From a virus: 64,000 nt of DNA. The stretch spans positions 62,001 through 126,000 of IMG/VR virus record IMGVR_UViG_3300042898_006838; one strand, given 5' to 3'. Below are positions 9,306 through 17,939 of this stretch, piece by piece (position 1 is the stretch's first letter; every line of letters begins with the position of its first letter). The notes under the pieces were generated by a model. That model ran no database searches and was not told where the DNA came from. It saw only the letters and a program-made list of their open reading frames with translations. A program made the translations under genes and the position numbers.

Positions 9306-9314
9306 GTTATGCCC
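9306..9314 (-). promoter_or_regulatory. GGGCATAAC element, copy 1
   Basis: GGGCATAAC on the minus strand, just after the stop of the SNF2 gene and 18 bases before the ATG at 9287. It is one of five copies, four of them at nearly the same distance from a start codon. Confidence 0.5.
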
Positions 9315-10796
9315 TCAGCCGCCACCGTATTCCGGGACCGCGGACATGAACTGCTTGTTCAGATCGCTCTTCTCCCGACGACGCTCGTCGATCCATTGGT
9401 CAGGGCTCATCGGCGGCTTGGTCCTGAAGACCTTGTTGACCAGGGACTTGTTGTGAGCGGTCATGTAGCGCCGGACCTCTACGTTCCTCTCGTCCTCGGG
9501 AAGGTGGGCGTGACTGCGGAATCTGGCACTGCGGCCCACGGCCTGGTTGCCGCGTTCCGGGTTCCAGTGCTCTTCGGTCAGCTGCACCATCCGCACGCCC
9601 TTGAGATCCAGGCCCTCGCCGCCGGCGGGACTGAGGCCGAGAACACGCAGGCGTCCGGCGTTGAAGTCAGCCACCATCTGCCGGCGCTGAGCGTCGTTGA
9701 GGCTGCCGGTGAAGGCCGCGGACGGGATCTTTCGCCTGTTGAGCTCGTCGATCAGCGGCTGGACTCCGCTCTCGATGAAGTTGCTGTAGATCACGGTCTT
9801 GAAGGCCTTGTTGCCCGCAGACTGGCTGACGATGTCGTCGAGCATGGCCTTGAACTTCGGAGACTCCATGGCCTTGGTGGTGTAGAGGCTGGGGTTGTTG
9901 CTGATCTGGCGAGCCGCGGCCATGAAGCTGTTCATGTTCTTCAGGTCCTTCTTGCTCGGCGGCAGGTTGTTCTTGAGCTTGTAGGCCAGGACCGGATTCT
10001 TCGAGCTCAGAGCCTTCATCATCTGCTCTTGGCCCGGTGACATGGGCACGGTCACCACCGACTCACTGACCGTCGGAAGCTCTCGCTGGTAGGCCTCGTT
10101 TCCCGAGAAGCGGTGGACGACTGGCGACAGCTTGGCGCCAAGCCCGGCCTTGTTCTTCAGGCTCTCTTCGACTCCAGGCTTAACGCCACTGAGCCGTCCC
10201 CAGAGACTGACTGGTATCTGCTTCTCGTCGATGTGCTGGCGCTTGAAGTCCTCGATGCTCTCGAACACGGGCTTGCCGGCAGCCAGGTTCACCAGCGGCA
10301 CGATCTCCTCGGGCCGGTTGTTTATCATGCTGCCGGTGAGGCCGAGCATGAACTTCACCTTGCCGCGCACTTTGTCGAAGGCTTCGCGGGGCCCGGGGTT
10401 GCGTAGACGGTGGAACTCGTCGGCGATGATCGTCGTAGGCCGAGCCCGAGCAACCCAGCCCTCGGGATCGCGGCGAAACTCGTCGTAGCTGATGACCGTG
10501 TACGCGCCATGTCGCAGCGGGCTCACGTGATCTCGCAGCTGGCCCTGGAAGTTCTCACGCAATGCCGCCGGCGTCACGACCAGGACGTTGCCGCCCTTGG
10601 CCTCGGCGACGGCGATGGAGCCCAGGGTCTTGCCGCTACCCAGTCCCCAGTTCAGGACCATGCCCGATGACGTCGCCGAACGCGCCACGGCATCGGCCTG
10701 GTGCGGCTGCAGCTTGACGCTCGGGTTCAGGGCCGCGGTCTTGGTCAGCGCCGCCCGTGCTCGTGACGTGAACTCAGCAGCTGTCTTCGACGTCAT
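9315..10796 (-). CDS. SNF2-family helicase/ATPase in the virion gene block
   Basis: 493 residues with the SF2 core: Q-like LQPHQADAV (about 29-37), Walker A GLGSGKT (51-57), DEFH box (126-129), a GLTGSMINN motif III region, and arginine-finger motif QAVGRSARFRSH. It should be an ATP-driven double-stranded DNA translocase. The N-terminus TSKTAAEF...ALTKTAAL carries KTA repeats like its structural neighbours. It sits in the minus-strand structural unit rather than with the replication genes, so it may be packaged and injected; that is inference. A second, longer SNF2 protein is at 47646. Confidence 0.9.
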   Translation of the reverse strand: MTSKTAAEFTSRARAALTKTAALNPSVKLQPHQADAVARSATSSGMVLNWGLGSGKTLGSIAVAEAKGGNVLVVTPAALRENFQGQLRDHVSPLRHGAYTVISYDEFRRDPEGWVARARPTTIIADEFHRLRNPGPREAFDKVRGKVKFMLGLTGSMINNRPEEIVPLVNLAAGKPVFESIEDFKRQHIDEKQIPVSLWGRLSGVKPGVEESLKNKAGLGAKLSPVVHRFSGNEAYQRELPTVSESVVTVPMSPGQEQMMKALSSKNPVLAYKLKNNLPPSKKDLKNMNSFMAAARQISNNPSLYTTKAMESPKFKAMLDDIVSQSAGNKAFKTVIYSNFIESGVQPLIDELNRRKIPSAAFTGSLNDAQRRQMVADFNAGRLRVLGLSPAGGEGLDLKGVRMVQLTEEHWNPERGNQAVGRSARFRSHAHLPEDERNVEVRRYMTAHNKSLVNKVFRTKPPMSPDQWIDERRREKSDLNKQFMSAVPEYGGG

Positions 10797-10808
10797 GACC
10801 AGACTCCG

Positions 10809-11147
10809 TCATCCAAAGGCTTGTGCGACCGGGGCGACGGTCGACATGACCTTGCCTAGTCTCTGCTTCAACGGACTGCCGCTGGCTACCCCGCCCTTGG
10901 CCAGAGCTCTGCCACCAGTGCCCATGAGGCTTGATACGCCGCCGGCCACGGCTCCGGAGAAGCCTCCGACGCTGCCGCTTTGAGCCGCTGCCACCGCCGG
11001 CGCGATGTGACGGTTGATGAGCGGTTGAGCGCGCGTCAACACGTTCTTGGCCCCGGAGATCATGGGGGCGAATGACATCGCCTCCTTGTCCTCCATCGCC
11101 ACCTTCATCATCCCGGCCCGGGCCCCGGCTTCAAACGCGCTATTCAT
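10809..11147 (-). CDS. Small Gly/Ala-rich protein with shared N-terminal tag
   Basis: 112 residues beginning NSAFEAGARAGMMKVAM, closely resembling the tag of the ACP-like protein (GVRDGMVKVAM) and the protein at 6719. The remainder is rich in Gly, Ala and Val with moderately hydrophobic helices. Function is not recognised; probably a minor virion or internal protein. It overlaps the end of the upstream gene by eight bases. Confidence 0.7.
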   Translation of the reverse strand: MNSAFEAGARAGMMKVAMEDKEAMSFAPMISGAKNVLTRAQPLINRHIAPAVAAAQSGSVGGFSGAVAGGVSSLMGTGGRALAKGGVASGSPLKQRLGKVMSTVAPVAQAFG

Positions 11148-12000
11148 TTCCGCTCTCCTTGACAGACACGCTGTCGACTTCGGTTCCGGTTCCAGAGGTG
11201 TCCTCAGCGTACTGCCTGTGCAGGTCGGCGAGCGTGGGCACTGGGTTGTCTGGGTACTCCAGCATCGGCTTCAGGCTCATGTCCGTTCCCGCTCCCTTGC
11301 CGCGTGCCTTGGCGATGGCGCTGAGTTGTTTCTGAGCCGTCCCCGTCTTCAGGACCATGGACGCGAAGCTCAGGGCCTGGCGCTGGCTGTCGACGTCCGG
11401 ACGCGAACTCAGGTTCTTGAACCGGAAGTAGCTGTCGACGCTGATACTGCGGACCATGTCCTCGACCGGGAGCTGGGTCTCGTCTGGGATGATACCCTCC
11501 GCCCATGCCGCGTAAGCCGGCCTCTGCGTCAATGGCACGGCCGACGGCGGCGGGTCAGGCTTCCTCTTGCCGCCGCGTCGGAAGTAGTTTGTGAAGTCCA
11601 CGGCCGTAAGCGTGGTCGTGTCCCAGAACCCGTCCCTGAACATCTCCACGCCACGACGCGTGACCTCGCGTCCAAACTTCAGGCCCAGGATCGTGGACAC
11701 GGCGTCTGGGTCCACGCGATCCAGGAGCAGATGCTCGGCACAGGATCTGACGGCAGCCGTCTCCACGATCCAGAACATGTGCAGCGTCGAAGAGCTGTCT
11801 CCGTCGAAGAACGACAGACCCAGTGACTCACGAAGATCGGCCGTGAACAAACGACCACGGAACCCGTCCCGAATCGCATCCACGTCTGCGGCTTCAGGCG
11901 GGACGTACTCCAGGTCGCTGAGGTTTGAGATCACGTCGTCCGTGTTCTCTCCGCTCAGCACCAGGTACGTCAGGTACCGGTGGTACGGGTATCGGCTCAC
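11140..12000 (-). CDS. Unknown structural-block protein
   Basis: 286 residues from a GTG start (MSRYPYHRYL). It appears globular, with aromatic-rich segments (LHMFWIVETAA, SYFRFKNLSSR) and a polar C-terminal tail. No motif is recognised. It lies between the small tagged protein and the 837-residue structural protein, in the same orientation with almost no spacing, so an assembly or neck role is plausible. The Shine-Dalgarno site is weak; translation may depend on the upstream gene. Confidence 0.7.
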   Translation of the reverse strand: MSRYPYHRYLTYLVLSGENTDDVISNLSDLEYVPPEAADVDAIRDGFRGRLFTADLRESLGLSFFDGDSSSTLHMFWIVETAAVRSCAEHLLLDRVDPDAVSTILGLKFGREVTRRGVEMFRDGFWDTTTLTAVDFTNYFRRGGKRKPDPPPSAVPLTQRPAYAAWAEGIIPDETQLPVEDMVRSISVDSYFRFKNLSSRPDVDSQRQALSFASMVLKTGTAQKQLSAIAKARGKGAGTDMSLKPMLEYPDNPVPTLADLHRQYAEDTSGTGTEVDSVSVKESGNE

Positions 12001-12002
12001 GT

Positions 12003-14516
12003 CTAAGCCGTCGCCGCCTGCTCTGCTCGATGGTCGAGAGCCGACTTGAGCACTCGCAGACGGTTGACGGTTTTTGACAGTCCCTCAAGAGCCTGGCGGA
12101 CAGGCTCTTCGGGAACGTGAGGCATGCCCAGGCGCACGGCCACGAGCATGGCCGCGACGCGGCTGGCGGTCTCGTCGAAGTCTTCGATGCTGTCCACGAA
12201 GTACTTCAGGTTCTGAGGTGTGATGAACTCCAGGCTCAACACCGCGTCCAACGTCTCCGGGACACTCGACGCCGCCGCGGCCTTGAACAGGGCCTCGCTG
12301 GGGCGGCAGGCGGCCGCGAAGTTGACTGTTGCCTGATCGTATTCTGGATCGGGGATGACGATGACCTCGAAGCCCTGACGCTGCGGCTCGTGAAGCCCGG
12401 CGATCTTGACACCGCGATCCAGGCCCTGACGGCGCTTGGCCTCGTCGAGAGCCCAGGCCGCCCCATCTCCGTCCATGCCCATGGCCACGAGCAGCTCGCG
12501 GGCATCCCACTCGCTCAGGTCCTGCCAGCTCGCGTTCTTGTTCTGTCCACCAAGCATCGACCCCGCCACGGCGCCGGCCGCCATGGGAGCGGCGATCATC
12601 GCCGCGCCAGGTGCGTAGTGCTTGGCCACGCGAGCCGCGCCGCCGAAGCCACCGCCGGCCGCGTTGTAGAGCTTCTTGGCGCCACGGCCGATCTGCCCAG
12701 GGTTCGTGGCCAGGGTCTTCACCTGGTTGAAGCCCGTGCGAGCCAGGCCGCCGAGGAACGCGGACTTCACCGTCCACAGCGCACCGTCGCTGGTGACGTG
12801 CGTCGACGATCGGTCGCTGCTCAGCTTCGTCAGCTGGTCGCTGGCCTCCGCTACCTCCAGCTTCGACGTCAACGGCACCCACTCCACGTCGCCAGGCGCG
12901 TAGTACACCACGCCATCGGACAGGGCCGAGATCTCGTTGTTGACCGTCGTCATCTGCTGGAAGCCCTGGACACCGGCAACGGGCACAAGTGTCACACTCT
13001 GTCCGCTCACCGAGTCACGGACGATGAACAGGGTATGGATGTGCCCGCCGCTGTCCGTCACCAGCCTGACGCCGGAGATGGTCATGGGCGTGGTGGGGAT
13101 GGGTGTGCCGTGGACGTAGCTGACGAACACGCCGTGTTGACCGGTCTTCGGTGGGCGGCTGGGCAGGCGAGGGCTCGTGGATACGCGGGTGCCGAAGAGT
13201 TCGGTGGCCACGGAGTACCTGCCGTCGAGAGCCACAAAGAGCTTCTTGGGCACGACCTGTCCGTCGATGGTCACCATCTGCCGGCAAACGTAGCCGGCGA
13301 CGGTGTCTCCGCGTCGCGTGTAGATCATGTGCGCGCCGTCGCTGGCGACTGGCAGGGCCCCGGATCCGCTATCAGGATCCCATGACGCGCGCTCGACGCC
13401 GTCGCTCTCCACGTACACGTCGCCGCTGCGGAGCTTGCGCATGACCTCTGGGTAGCGGTCGCCGAGGATGGACCTGAGCTCGTCGTCAGTTACGCGCTGC
13501 GACGGCCCGCCGCTGAACTTGATGTTGATGCCGCTTGGCGCCTCGAAGATCTGGACGATGTTCGGCTTGCGCACGGCCACGGACGAGCGTGTCTCCGGCT
13601 GCACGCGCGTGACCATGTCGATGACGGCCAGGTTGTTACCCGTGCCCTTGAGCAGGGCCGGGTTCGTGGCCAGCATCTTTCTGACGCTGGCCAGGTCATT
13701 GGGGTCGAAGGATCCGGTCTTCAACAGCCGAGCGGTGAAGCCGTTGTCGACGTCGTAGCTGCTCTTCTTGTAGAGAACGTCCTTGGTCTTGCCTACGAGA
13801 GCGCCGACAGTCGCGCCTTCGGCGGCTCCGATCAGTGCGCCCTTGCCGACGGCGGCAATGGTCTTGGCTCGGCTGCGACGAGGGTCGGCGGCTCGGGCGC
13901 CGGTCTCCTTCTCGACGGCCTGAGAGACGCGAGTAGGCGTTCGGAAGGCGGCCCCGACGATGGCGCTCTTGCCCGTGTCCGGAAGAGCCCTGAGCCTGGA
14001 CACCAGGCTGCTCTTCAGGCTCGAAGTCTTGGTCCCGTCATAGGGGCCGGCGAAGGGGCTGGCCTGGCCGCTGTACTCCAGGGGCGTGGCATCGCCGGTG
14101 ACGTCGCCGACGTACGGGTTGCCGCCGATGGCGCGGCTGGCGCCACCGCCTTCGGCCTCGCCAACGGCCGGGCTGTGGGTCACGGAGCGCACGGTCTCCG
14201 GGTCCAAGTACCGGTATCGTCCCTTGTGGAAGAACACGTCCAGGGGCGCGAGCTCCGGATCTGCTCCCGGCCGCGGCCGGGAGATGACCACGGGCACCGC
14301 CATCTCGCCCTCCAGGATCACGGAGCCGACAGCCGCTCCCTTGCTGGCGTCGAGGCGTCGAAGATCGATCTCAGCCGTCTCCAGAGGCAGGTACGGGTGC
14401 TGACTCTTAAGGTAGCGAATGATCTCCGACTGCCAGAGCTTGGGGTTGGCTGGGAGCTTGTATCCGGCGACCTTCTCGAAGGACTCGGGCTCAAAGTACA
14501 GTGGCTGTCTGGACAT
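12003..14516 (-). CDS. Large unknown virion protein (837 aa)
   Basis: The ATG at 14516 is preferred over a GTG three codons upstream because GAGGTG lies six bases before it. The N-terminus SRQPLYFEPESFEKVAGYKL has the FEKVA-type motif seen in other virion-block proteins. A proline- and glycine-rich segment (about 110-150), a long beta-rich middle and a hydrophobic Gly/Ala segment (about 620-660) can be seen. No enzymatic motif is recognised. Size and position suggest a major structural or injected protein. I looked for portal features and found none convincing. Confidence 0.8.
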   Translation of the reverse strand: MSRQPLYFEPESFEKVAGYKLPANPKLWQSEIIRYLKSQHPYLPLETAEIDLRRLDASKGAAVGSVILEGEMAVPVVISRPRPGADPELAPLDVFFHKGRYRYLDPETVRSVTHSPAVGEAEGGGASRAIGGNPYVGDVTGDATPLEYSGQASPFAGPYDGTKTSSLKSSLVSRLRALPDTGKSAIVGAAFRTPTRVSQAVEKETGARAADPRRSRAKTIAAVGKGALIGAAEGATVGALVGKTKDVLYKKSSYDVDNGFTARLLKTGSFDPNDLASVRKMLATNPALLKGTGNNLAVIDMVTRVQPETRSSVAVRKPNIVQIFEAPSGINIKFSGGPSQRVTDDELRSILGDRYPEVMRKLRSGDVYVESDGVERASWDPDSGSGALPVASDGAHMIYTRRGDTVAGYVCRQMVTIDGQVVPKKLFVALDGRYSVATELFGTRVSTSPRLPSRPPKTGQHGVFVSYVHGTPIPTTPMTISGVRLVTDSGGHIHTLFIVRDSVSGQSVTLVPVAGVQGFQQMTTVNNEISALSDGVVYYAPGDVEWVPLTSKLEVAEASDQLTKLSSDRSSTHVTSDGALWTVKSAFLGGLARTGFNQVKTLATNPGQIGRGAKKLYNAAGGGFGGAARVAKHYAPGAAMIAAPMAAGAVAGSMLGGQNKNASWQDLSEWDARELLVAMGMDGDGAAWALDEAKRRQGLDRGVKIAGLHEPQRQGFEVIVIPDPEYDQATVNFAAACRPSEALFKAAAASSVPETLDAVLSLEFITPQNLKYFVDSIEDFDETASRVAAMLVAVRLGMPHVPEEPVRQALEGLSKTVNRLRVLKSALDHRAEQAATA

Positions 14517-14561
14517 GGTCGTCACCTCGCAGGCTCATGCTATCTGGAAAAATCGTCGTCA

Positions 14562-15551
14562 TCAGCACTTTGTGATCTTGTCAACAATCTGCTGGACCAA
14601 CTCGATGATGGGGATAATGGGGTCAAGCGACGACCTCAGCTCGTTGAGTGTCGTGGCCACGTCGCTGAGGTTGCTGAAGTCTGGGATGGCGAATGGCAGA
14701 CCCGTCGTGGCCATGTCGTCGATCAGGGCCAGGAACTGCTCGCGCTGCTCGTCACTGGTCGGGCCGCCGGCGCCGCTGAGGTCTGGGAACGGAAGCAGGC
14801 CAAATCCTGTCGGCGGCAATCCGGCCATGAGCTTGGCCATGGTGGCCAGAGGCTTGGGCAGGGGGCGAGCGGCAATATCGGCGATGAGGCTGACGATGGA
14901 CATCAGCGGCACGAGATTGGTCAGCGGCCCGATCTTGGCCTCAAGCTGAGGCAGGCTGTTGTCCTGAGCGCACTGCAAGAGGATGTCGATGTGGGGGAAT
15001 CCGAAGTTTGCCGCCGGCAGATTTCCGAATGAGTCGACGAGGCTGTTGAACTGAGCCATGGCACAGTCACCGAACTGCAGGGCGGCGATGATCGTGTCCT
15101 TGATCGTGAACACGGCGCTGAGCTGAGGGATCAGGCCTCCCAACTTCAACGCCTCGCAGACGACGCCGGCGAGGCTGTTGATGAGGTTTGGGATAAGGCT
15201 GGCGAGATCAGGGATCTCCGGCTGGATGACCACGCCGTCGGCGTCAATTAGCGGATCTGGAGGGAATAGCAGTGTCAGCGGGTTGCCAGGAGCCACGATC
15301 ATGGACAGCGCTGACAGCAACTGCATGGTCTTGATGAGCACGTCCATCAACGCCATGACGAAGCCGATGATATCGAAGACGGGTTTGATGGCACCGAGTA
15401 CGGGCTGAACTCCGGAGAGCAGGCTCTGGAACGGGTCTATGCAGTTGGGGATACCCTGACCCTGACCGGACATGGAAGACAGGTCGAGGCCGCCAGGCAG
15501 CTTGATGCTGACGGAGAGAGCGATACCCGGGATTCTAATGCATGCGCCCAT
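14562..15551 (-). CDS. Hydrophobic structural protein, possibly baseplate or tail-associated
   Basis: 329 residues, unusually rich in Leu, Ile and Pro and poor in charge, with several long hydrophobic segments (FDIIGFVMALMDVLIKTMQL, SLIPNLINSLAGVV). It lies immediately downstream of the spike-like gene with three bases between them, a position typical of baseplate or tail-tip proteins. No family is recognised; a membrane-interacting injection protein is an alternative. Cysteines are scattered rather than paired. Confidence 0.7.
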   Translation of the reverse strand: MGACIRIPGIALSVSIKLPGGLDLSSMSGQGQGIPNCIDPFQSLLSGVQPVLGAIKPVFDIIGFVMALMDVLIKTMQLLSALSMIVAPGNPLTLLFPPDPLIDADGVVIQPEIPDLASLIPNLINSLAGVVCEALKLGGLIPQLSAVFTIKDTIIAALQFGDCAMAQFNSLVDSFGNLPAANFGFPHIDILLQCAQDNSLPQLEAKIGPLTNLVPLMSIVSLIADIAARPLPKPLATMAKLMAGLPPTGFGLLPFPDLSGAGGPTSDEQREQFLALIDDMATTGLPFAIPDFSNLSDVATTLNELRSSLDPIIPIIELVQQIVDKITKC

Positions 15552-15554
15552 GAC

Positions 15555-16364
15555 CTAAATCGGATCCTTCTCGCCGAGAACCGGCTTGCCTTTGATGACC
15601 ACGCTCGGGGCGTCGATGTTAACTCCCGCCAGGCCGATGATGTTGATCACGTCGCCCTCGACAAAGGTTTCTCCTGCGGCATTCACACGCAGCCTCAGCG
15701 GCGGGTGCTCTGGTTTCACGGCACTGTCTCTCGCCACTTCTAGCACCACCGGGTCGTTTCCGGTTGTGCCAATGCGGACGCGGACACGCATGCCAGGGGT
15801 ATCCGGGTCAGCCTTGACCCTGAACTCGGCGTCGTAGATCACATCCTCGCTGCCAACGTCTCTGGTCCAGTTCACGAAGCCGCCGGGACCAATCATCTCC
15901 CAGTTGTTGAAGAGGTGAGCGATGGTGCTGTTGATGGGGCTGTAGACGGTGCGGGCACTGTCGCCGCTGCCGATGAGCACGGTTCCGCCATGGAAGCAGA
16001 TGACTTTGGCCTCGTTGCCCTCCTCATCCAGGGTTCGCATGGCCAGGCTTCCTTCCGTCAGGTCGGCAAGGCGGCCGCCGAGCTCCAGACCAGCGCCCTT
16101 GGTCACCGGAGACTTGAAGCCGATGACCACGGAAAAGCGTCCACGGGCACCAAAACCGGCCCGGTCCGTGGCCAGGACCAGGCACTGGCTACCGACCCTG
16201 GGCACCATGTCAAAGCCACTGCCTCCGCTGCTGATGTAGGGCAGAAGGTAGCTGACGTTGGTGAACCTGGTGCCGCTGCGGCTGCTTTGTGCGTCGAGAA
16301 CTCGGTCCTTCGCCCGGACGCTGAGAACCGAGCACTCATATATTCTTGGCTGTTGACCCGGCAT
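15555..16364 (-). CDS. Putative baseplate puncturing-spike protein (gpV/gp5-like)
   Basis: 269 residues starting at the ATG at 16364 behind AAGGAG; a longer frame to 16571 would run through the divergent promoter and is rejected. The first part resembles an OB-fold spike base (YISSGGSGFDMVPRVGSQCL, VVIGFKSP). The end is a beta-helix-like series (FVEGDVINIIGLAGVNIDAP, VVIKGKPVLGEKDPI) of the kind that builds contractile-tail spikes. Role: tip of the tail tube that pierces the outer membrane. The fold assignment is pattern-based. Confidence 0.65.
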   Translation of the reverse strand: MPGQQPRIYECSVLSVRAKDRVLDAQSSRSGTRFTNVSYLLPYISSGGSGFDMVPRVGSQCLVLATDRAGFGARGRFSVVIGFKSPVTKGAGLELGGRLADLTEGSLAMRTLDEEGNEAKVICFHGGTVLIGSGDSARTVYSPINSTIAHLFNNWEMIGPGGFVNWTRDVGSEDVIYDAEFRVKADPDTPGMRVRVRIGTTGNDPVVLEVARDSAVKPEHPPLRLRVNAAGETFVEGDVINIIGLAGVNIDAPSVVIKGKPVLGEKDPI

Positions 16365-16372
16365 CTTGCTCC

Positions 16373-16402
16373 TTGCCCGTCCGCAAAACCAGCTGGTACG
16401 CT
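16373..16402 (+). promoter_or_regulatory. Sigma70-like promoter, possibly giving a leaderless mRNA
   Basis: TTGCCC (16373-16378), 18-base spacer, TACGCT (16397-16402). The ATG of the next gene is only eight bases after the -10 and has no Shine-Dalgarno site, so a leaderless transcript is likely. Confidence 0.5.
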
Positions 16403-16409
16403 GCGCACC

Positions 16410-17342
16410 ATGCCCACCAATGTCTCCGGCTACAACAAGTTCGAGCTCGAATCCTTCGCCAAGCGCGCTGCTGATTCCTACCTCCGTGACGGGCGGGACA
16501 TGGACGACAGTATCACGTCTCTTGCGCGTGAGAACGGCTTCACTGGGCACCACGTGGATCGCGTGGCCCAAGCCGCCAACACCTTCGTCAACGGTGAGCT
16601 GGTCAAGCAGGCTCGGGCAGAGAAGCGAGACCTGAGGGTCACATTCAAGCTGGCCAGTGGCGAGGCTGTGAAAAAGCGCTTGTCCGGTAACGACGTCAGC
16701 GAGACACGGAAGGCCGCATCACTTCAAGACTCTTTCCGTGTCGAGAAGCGCGCCGTGGACAGGGGAGCTGTTCTCGACGGCGTCATCGGCAAGACGGCGC
16801 GCGACCCGATGGCAGCTCTCCCGCGCTCCGTCGACGGCCATGAGCTTGCTGCCACCTACGTGAAGAACGCGCAGGTCGCCAAGTCAGTGGCCGGCAGCGT
16901 CACCAGTGCCACTCTCGCCTGTGCCTGTCAGGACCTGGAGTCGATGAAGGAACAAGCCACCGGAGACATGTGGCGTGCAAAGCAGGCGGCTGAGAACGTG
17001 GAGTACGAGATCCGTGACCAGGTTCACGACCTCCTCCTCGATCATCACACACCAGCCACCCTCCGCTCCGTCATCGCCAACGGCGTAAAAGACGCCAAGC
17101 TCGCGGCCTACGTCGACGGCCTGGTGACAAAGGTCGCCGCCGAGCTGGAGGTTCGCGAAGGCAGGAGCCTTGTCACAGGACTCATGGTCGTCAACGACGA
17201 TCACCCGCTGCTGACCAAGGTCGCCGAGATCAGCTCCAAACTCGATCGCTGCCGGCAGGTCAATACCGGCCTCACGGCCTTCACGGCCGCGGCCGACGCC
17301 GCTCGCCTCGACTTCACACGCGCTGCTCGCGAGGGACGATGA
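16410..17342 (+). CDS. Unknown head-block protein, mostly helical
   Basis: 310 residues. The ATG at 16410 follows a promoter directly; the open frame further upstream runs through the divergent gene and is not used. The N-terminal 75 residues (FELESFAKRAADSYLRDGRD) look like a small helical domain. The remainder is alpha-helical with many charged residues and a C-A-C cluster at LACACQD. It overlaps the next gene by ATGA. First gene of the plus-strand head operon; an internal or core protein is plausible. Confidence 0.7.
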   Translation: MPTNVSGYNKFELESFAKRAADSYLRDGRDMDDSITSLARENGFTGHHVDRVAQAANTFVNGELVKQARAEKRDLRVTFKLASGEAVKKRLSGNDVSETRKAASLQDSFRVEKRAVDRGAVLDGVIGKTARDPMAALPRSVDGHELAATYVKNAQVAKSVAGSVTSATLACACQDLESMKEQATGDMWRAKQAAENVEYEIRDQVHDLLLDHHTPATLRSVIANGVKDAKLAAYVDGLVTKVAAELEVREGRSLVTGLMVVNDDHPLLTKVAEISSKLDRCRQVNTGLTAFTAAADAARLDFTRAAREGR

Positions 17343-17938
17343 TGAACAAGAAATCAGGCCTTGGTTCGCTGATCATGCCCGGCATGGCTCTCGTCGACGC
17401 CGCCGAAAAGACCAAACAGTACAAGAAGATGCTGGATGTCCAGCAGGCGCCGCTGCCACCGAAGACCGCCGGAGCGAAGCAGATGCTGCGGTCATACCTG
17501 CACAAGAAAGCAAGCCTGAAGACCGAGGTCACAAAGGCCATGGCCGTCGGCGCCGGCCTCACCGCCGCCGGCGTCGGCATCGGCTTGGCGTCGAACGTCG
17601 TCGGCGACATGTACGTCAAGCTCCAGGCCGCGCGCATGTTCGCTGAGCTCAGCCGAAGGCACAGCGAAGTCCGAGGTAACAAGCGCGCTCGTGAGTACTT
17701 CGACCTGATCGTGGCCTATGCCCCCAGTCTTCTCCGCCATCCAAACGCCATCGGCGACTTCCTGCTGCGTCAGCTGCAGTACCCGATGTCCAGCGTCGAG
17801 TTCATCAAGCAGCTTGCCGATCTTGAGGCGACGGTGACGAAGACTGACCGCGGTTCGCTGGGCATGAACATCGGCGCTCAGGCCTCCGGCATGGCTTCGA
17901 ATGTGGCCGCATCCAGCTTCGTTGGCAAGAGGCGCTGA
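17339..17938 (+). CDS. Unknown head-block protein with one hydrophobic segment
   Basis: 199 residues, start overlapping the previous stop (ATGATGA). A hydrophobic Ala/Gly-rich segment (about 66-88, AVGAGLTAAGVGIGLASNVV) could be a membrane helix or glycine zipper. The N-terminal part contains KTAGAKQML and KKASLKTE. No family is recognised. It is coupled to the putative protease gene that starts one base after its stop. Confidence 0.7.
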   Translation: MMNKKSGLGSLIMPGMALVDAAEKTKQYKKMLDVQQAPLPPKTAGAKQMLRSYLHKKASLKTEVTKAMAVGAGLTAAGVGIGLASNVVGDMYVKLQAARMFAELSRRHSEVRGNKRAREYFDLIVAYAPSLLRHPNAIGDFLLRQLQYPMSSVEFIKQLADLEATVTKTDRGSLGMNIGAQASGMASNVAASSFVGKRR

Positions 17939-17939
17939 G

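Noticed and set aside
12117-13385. 422-codon plus-strand frame opposite the 837-residue structural gene
   Set aside because: Antisense shadow with composition typical of reversed GC-rich codons; the minus frame has a ribosome site and coherent protein features.
12003-14516. Portal protein
   Set aside because: Size and position allow it, but I see no portal-like helical core, and a tail-side or injected protein fits equally well.
15555-16571. Longer 338-residue form of the spike-like protein
   Set aside because: The extra 69 residues are antisense to the start of the divergent head gene and its promoter; the ATG at 16364 has an excellent ribosome site.
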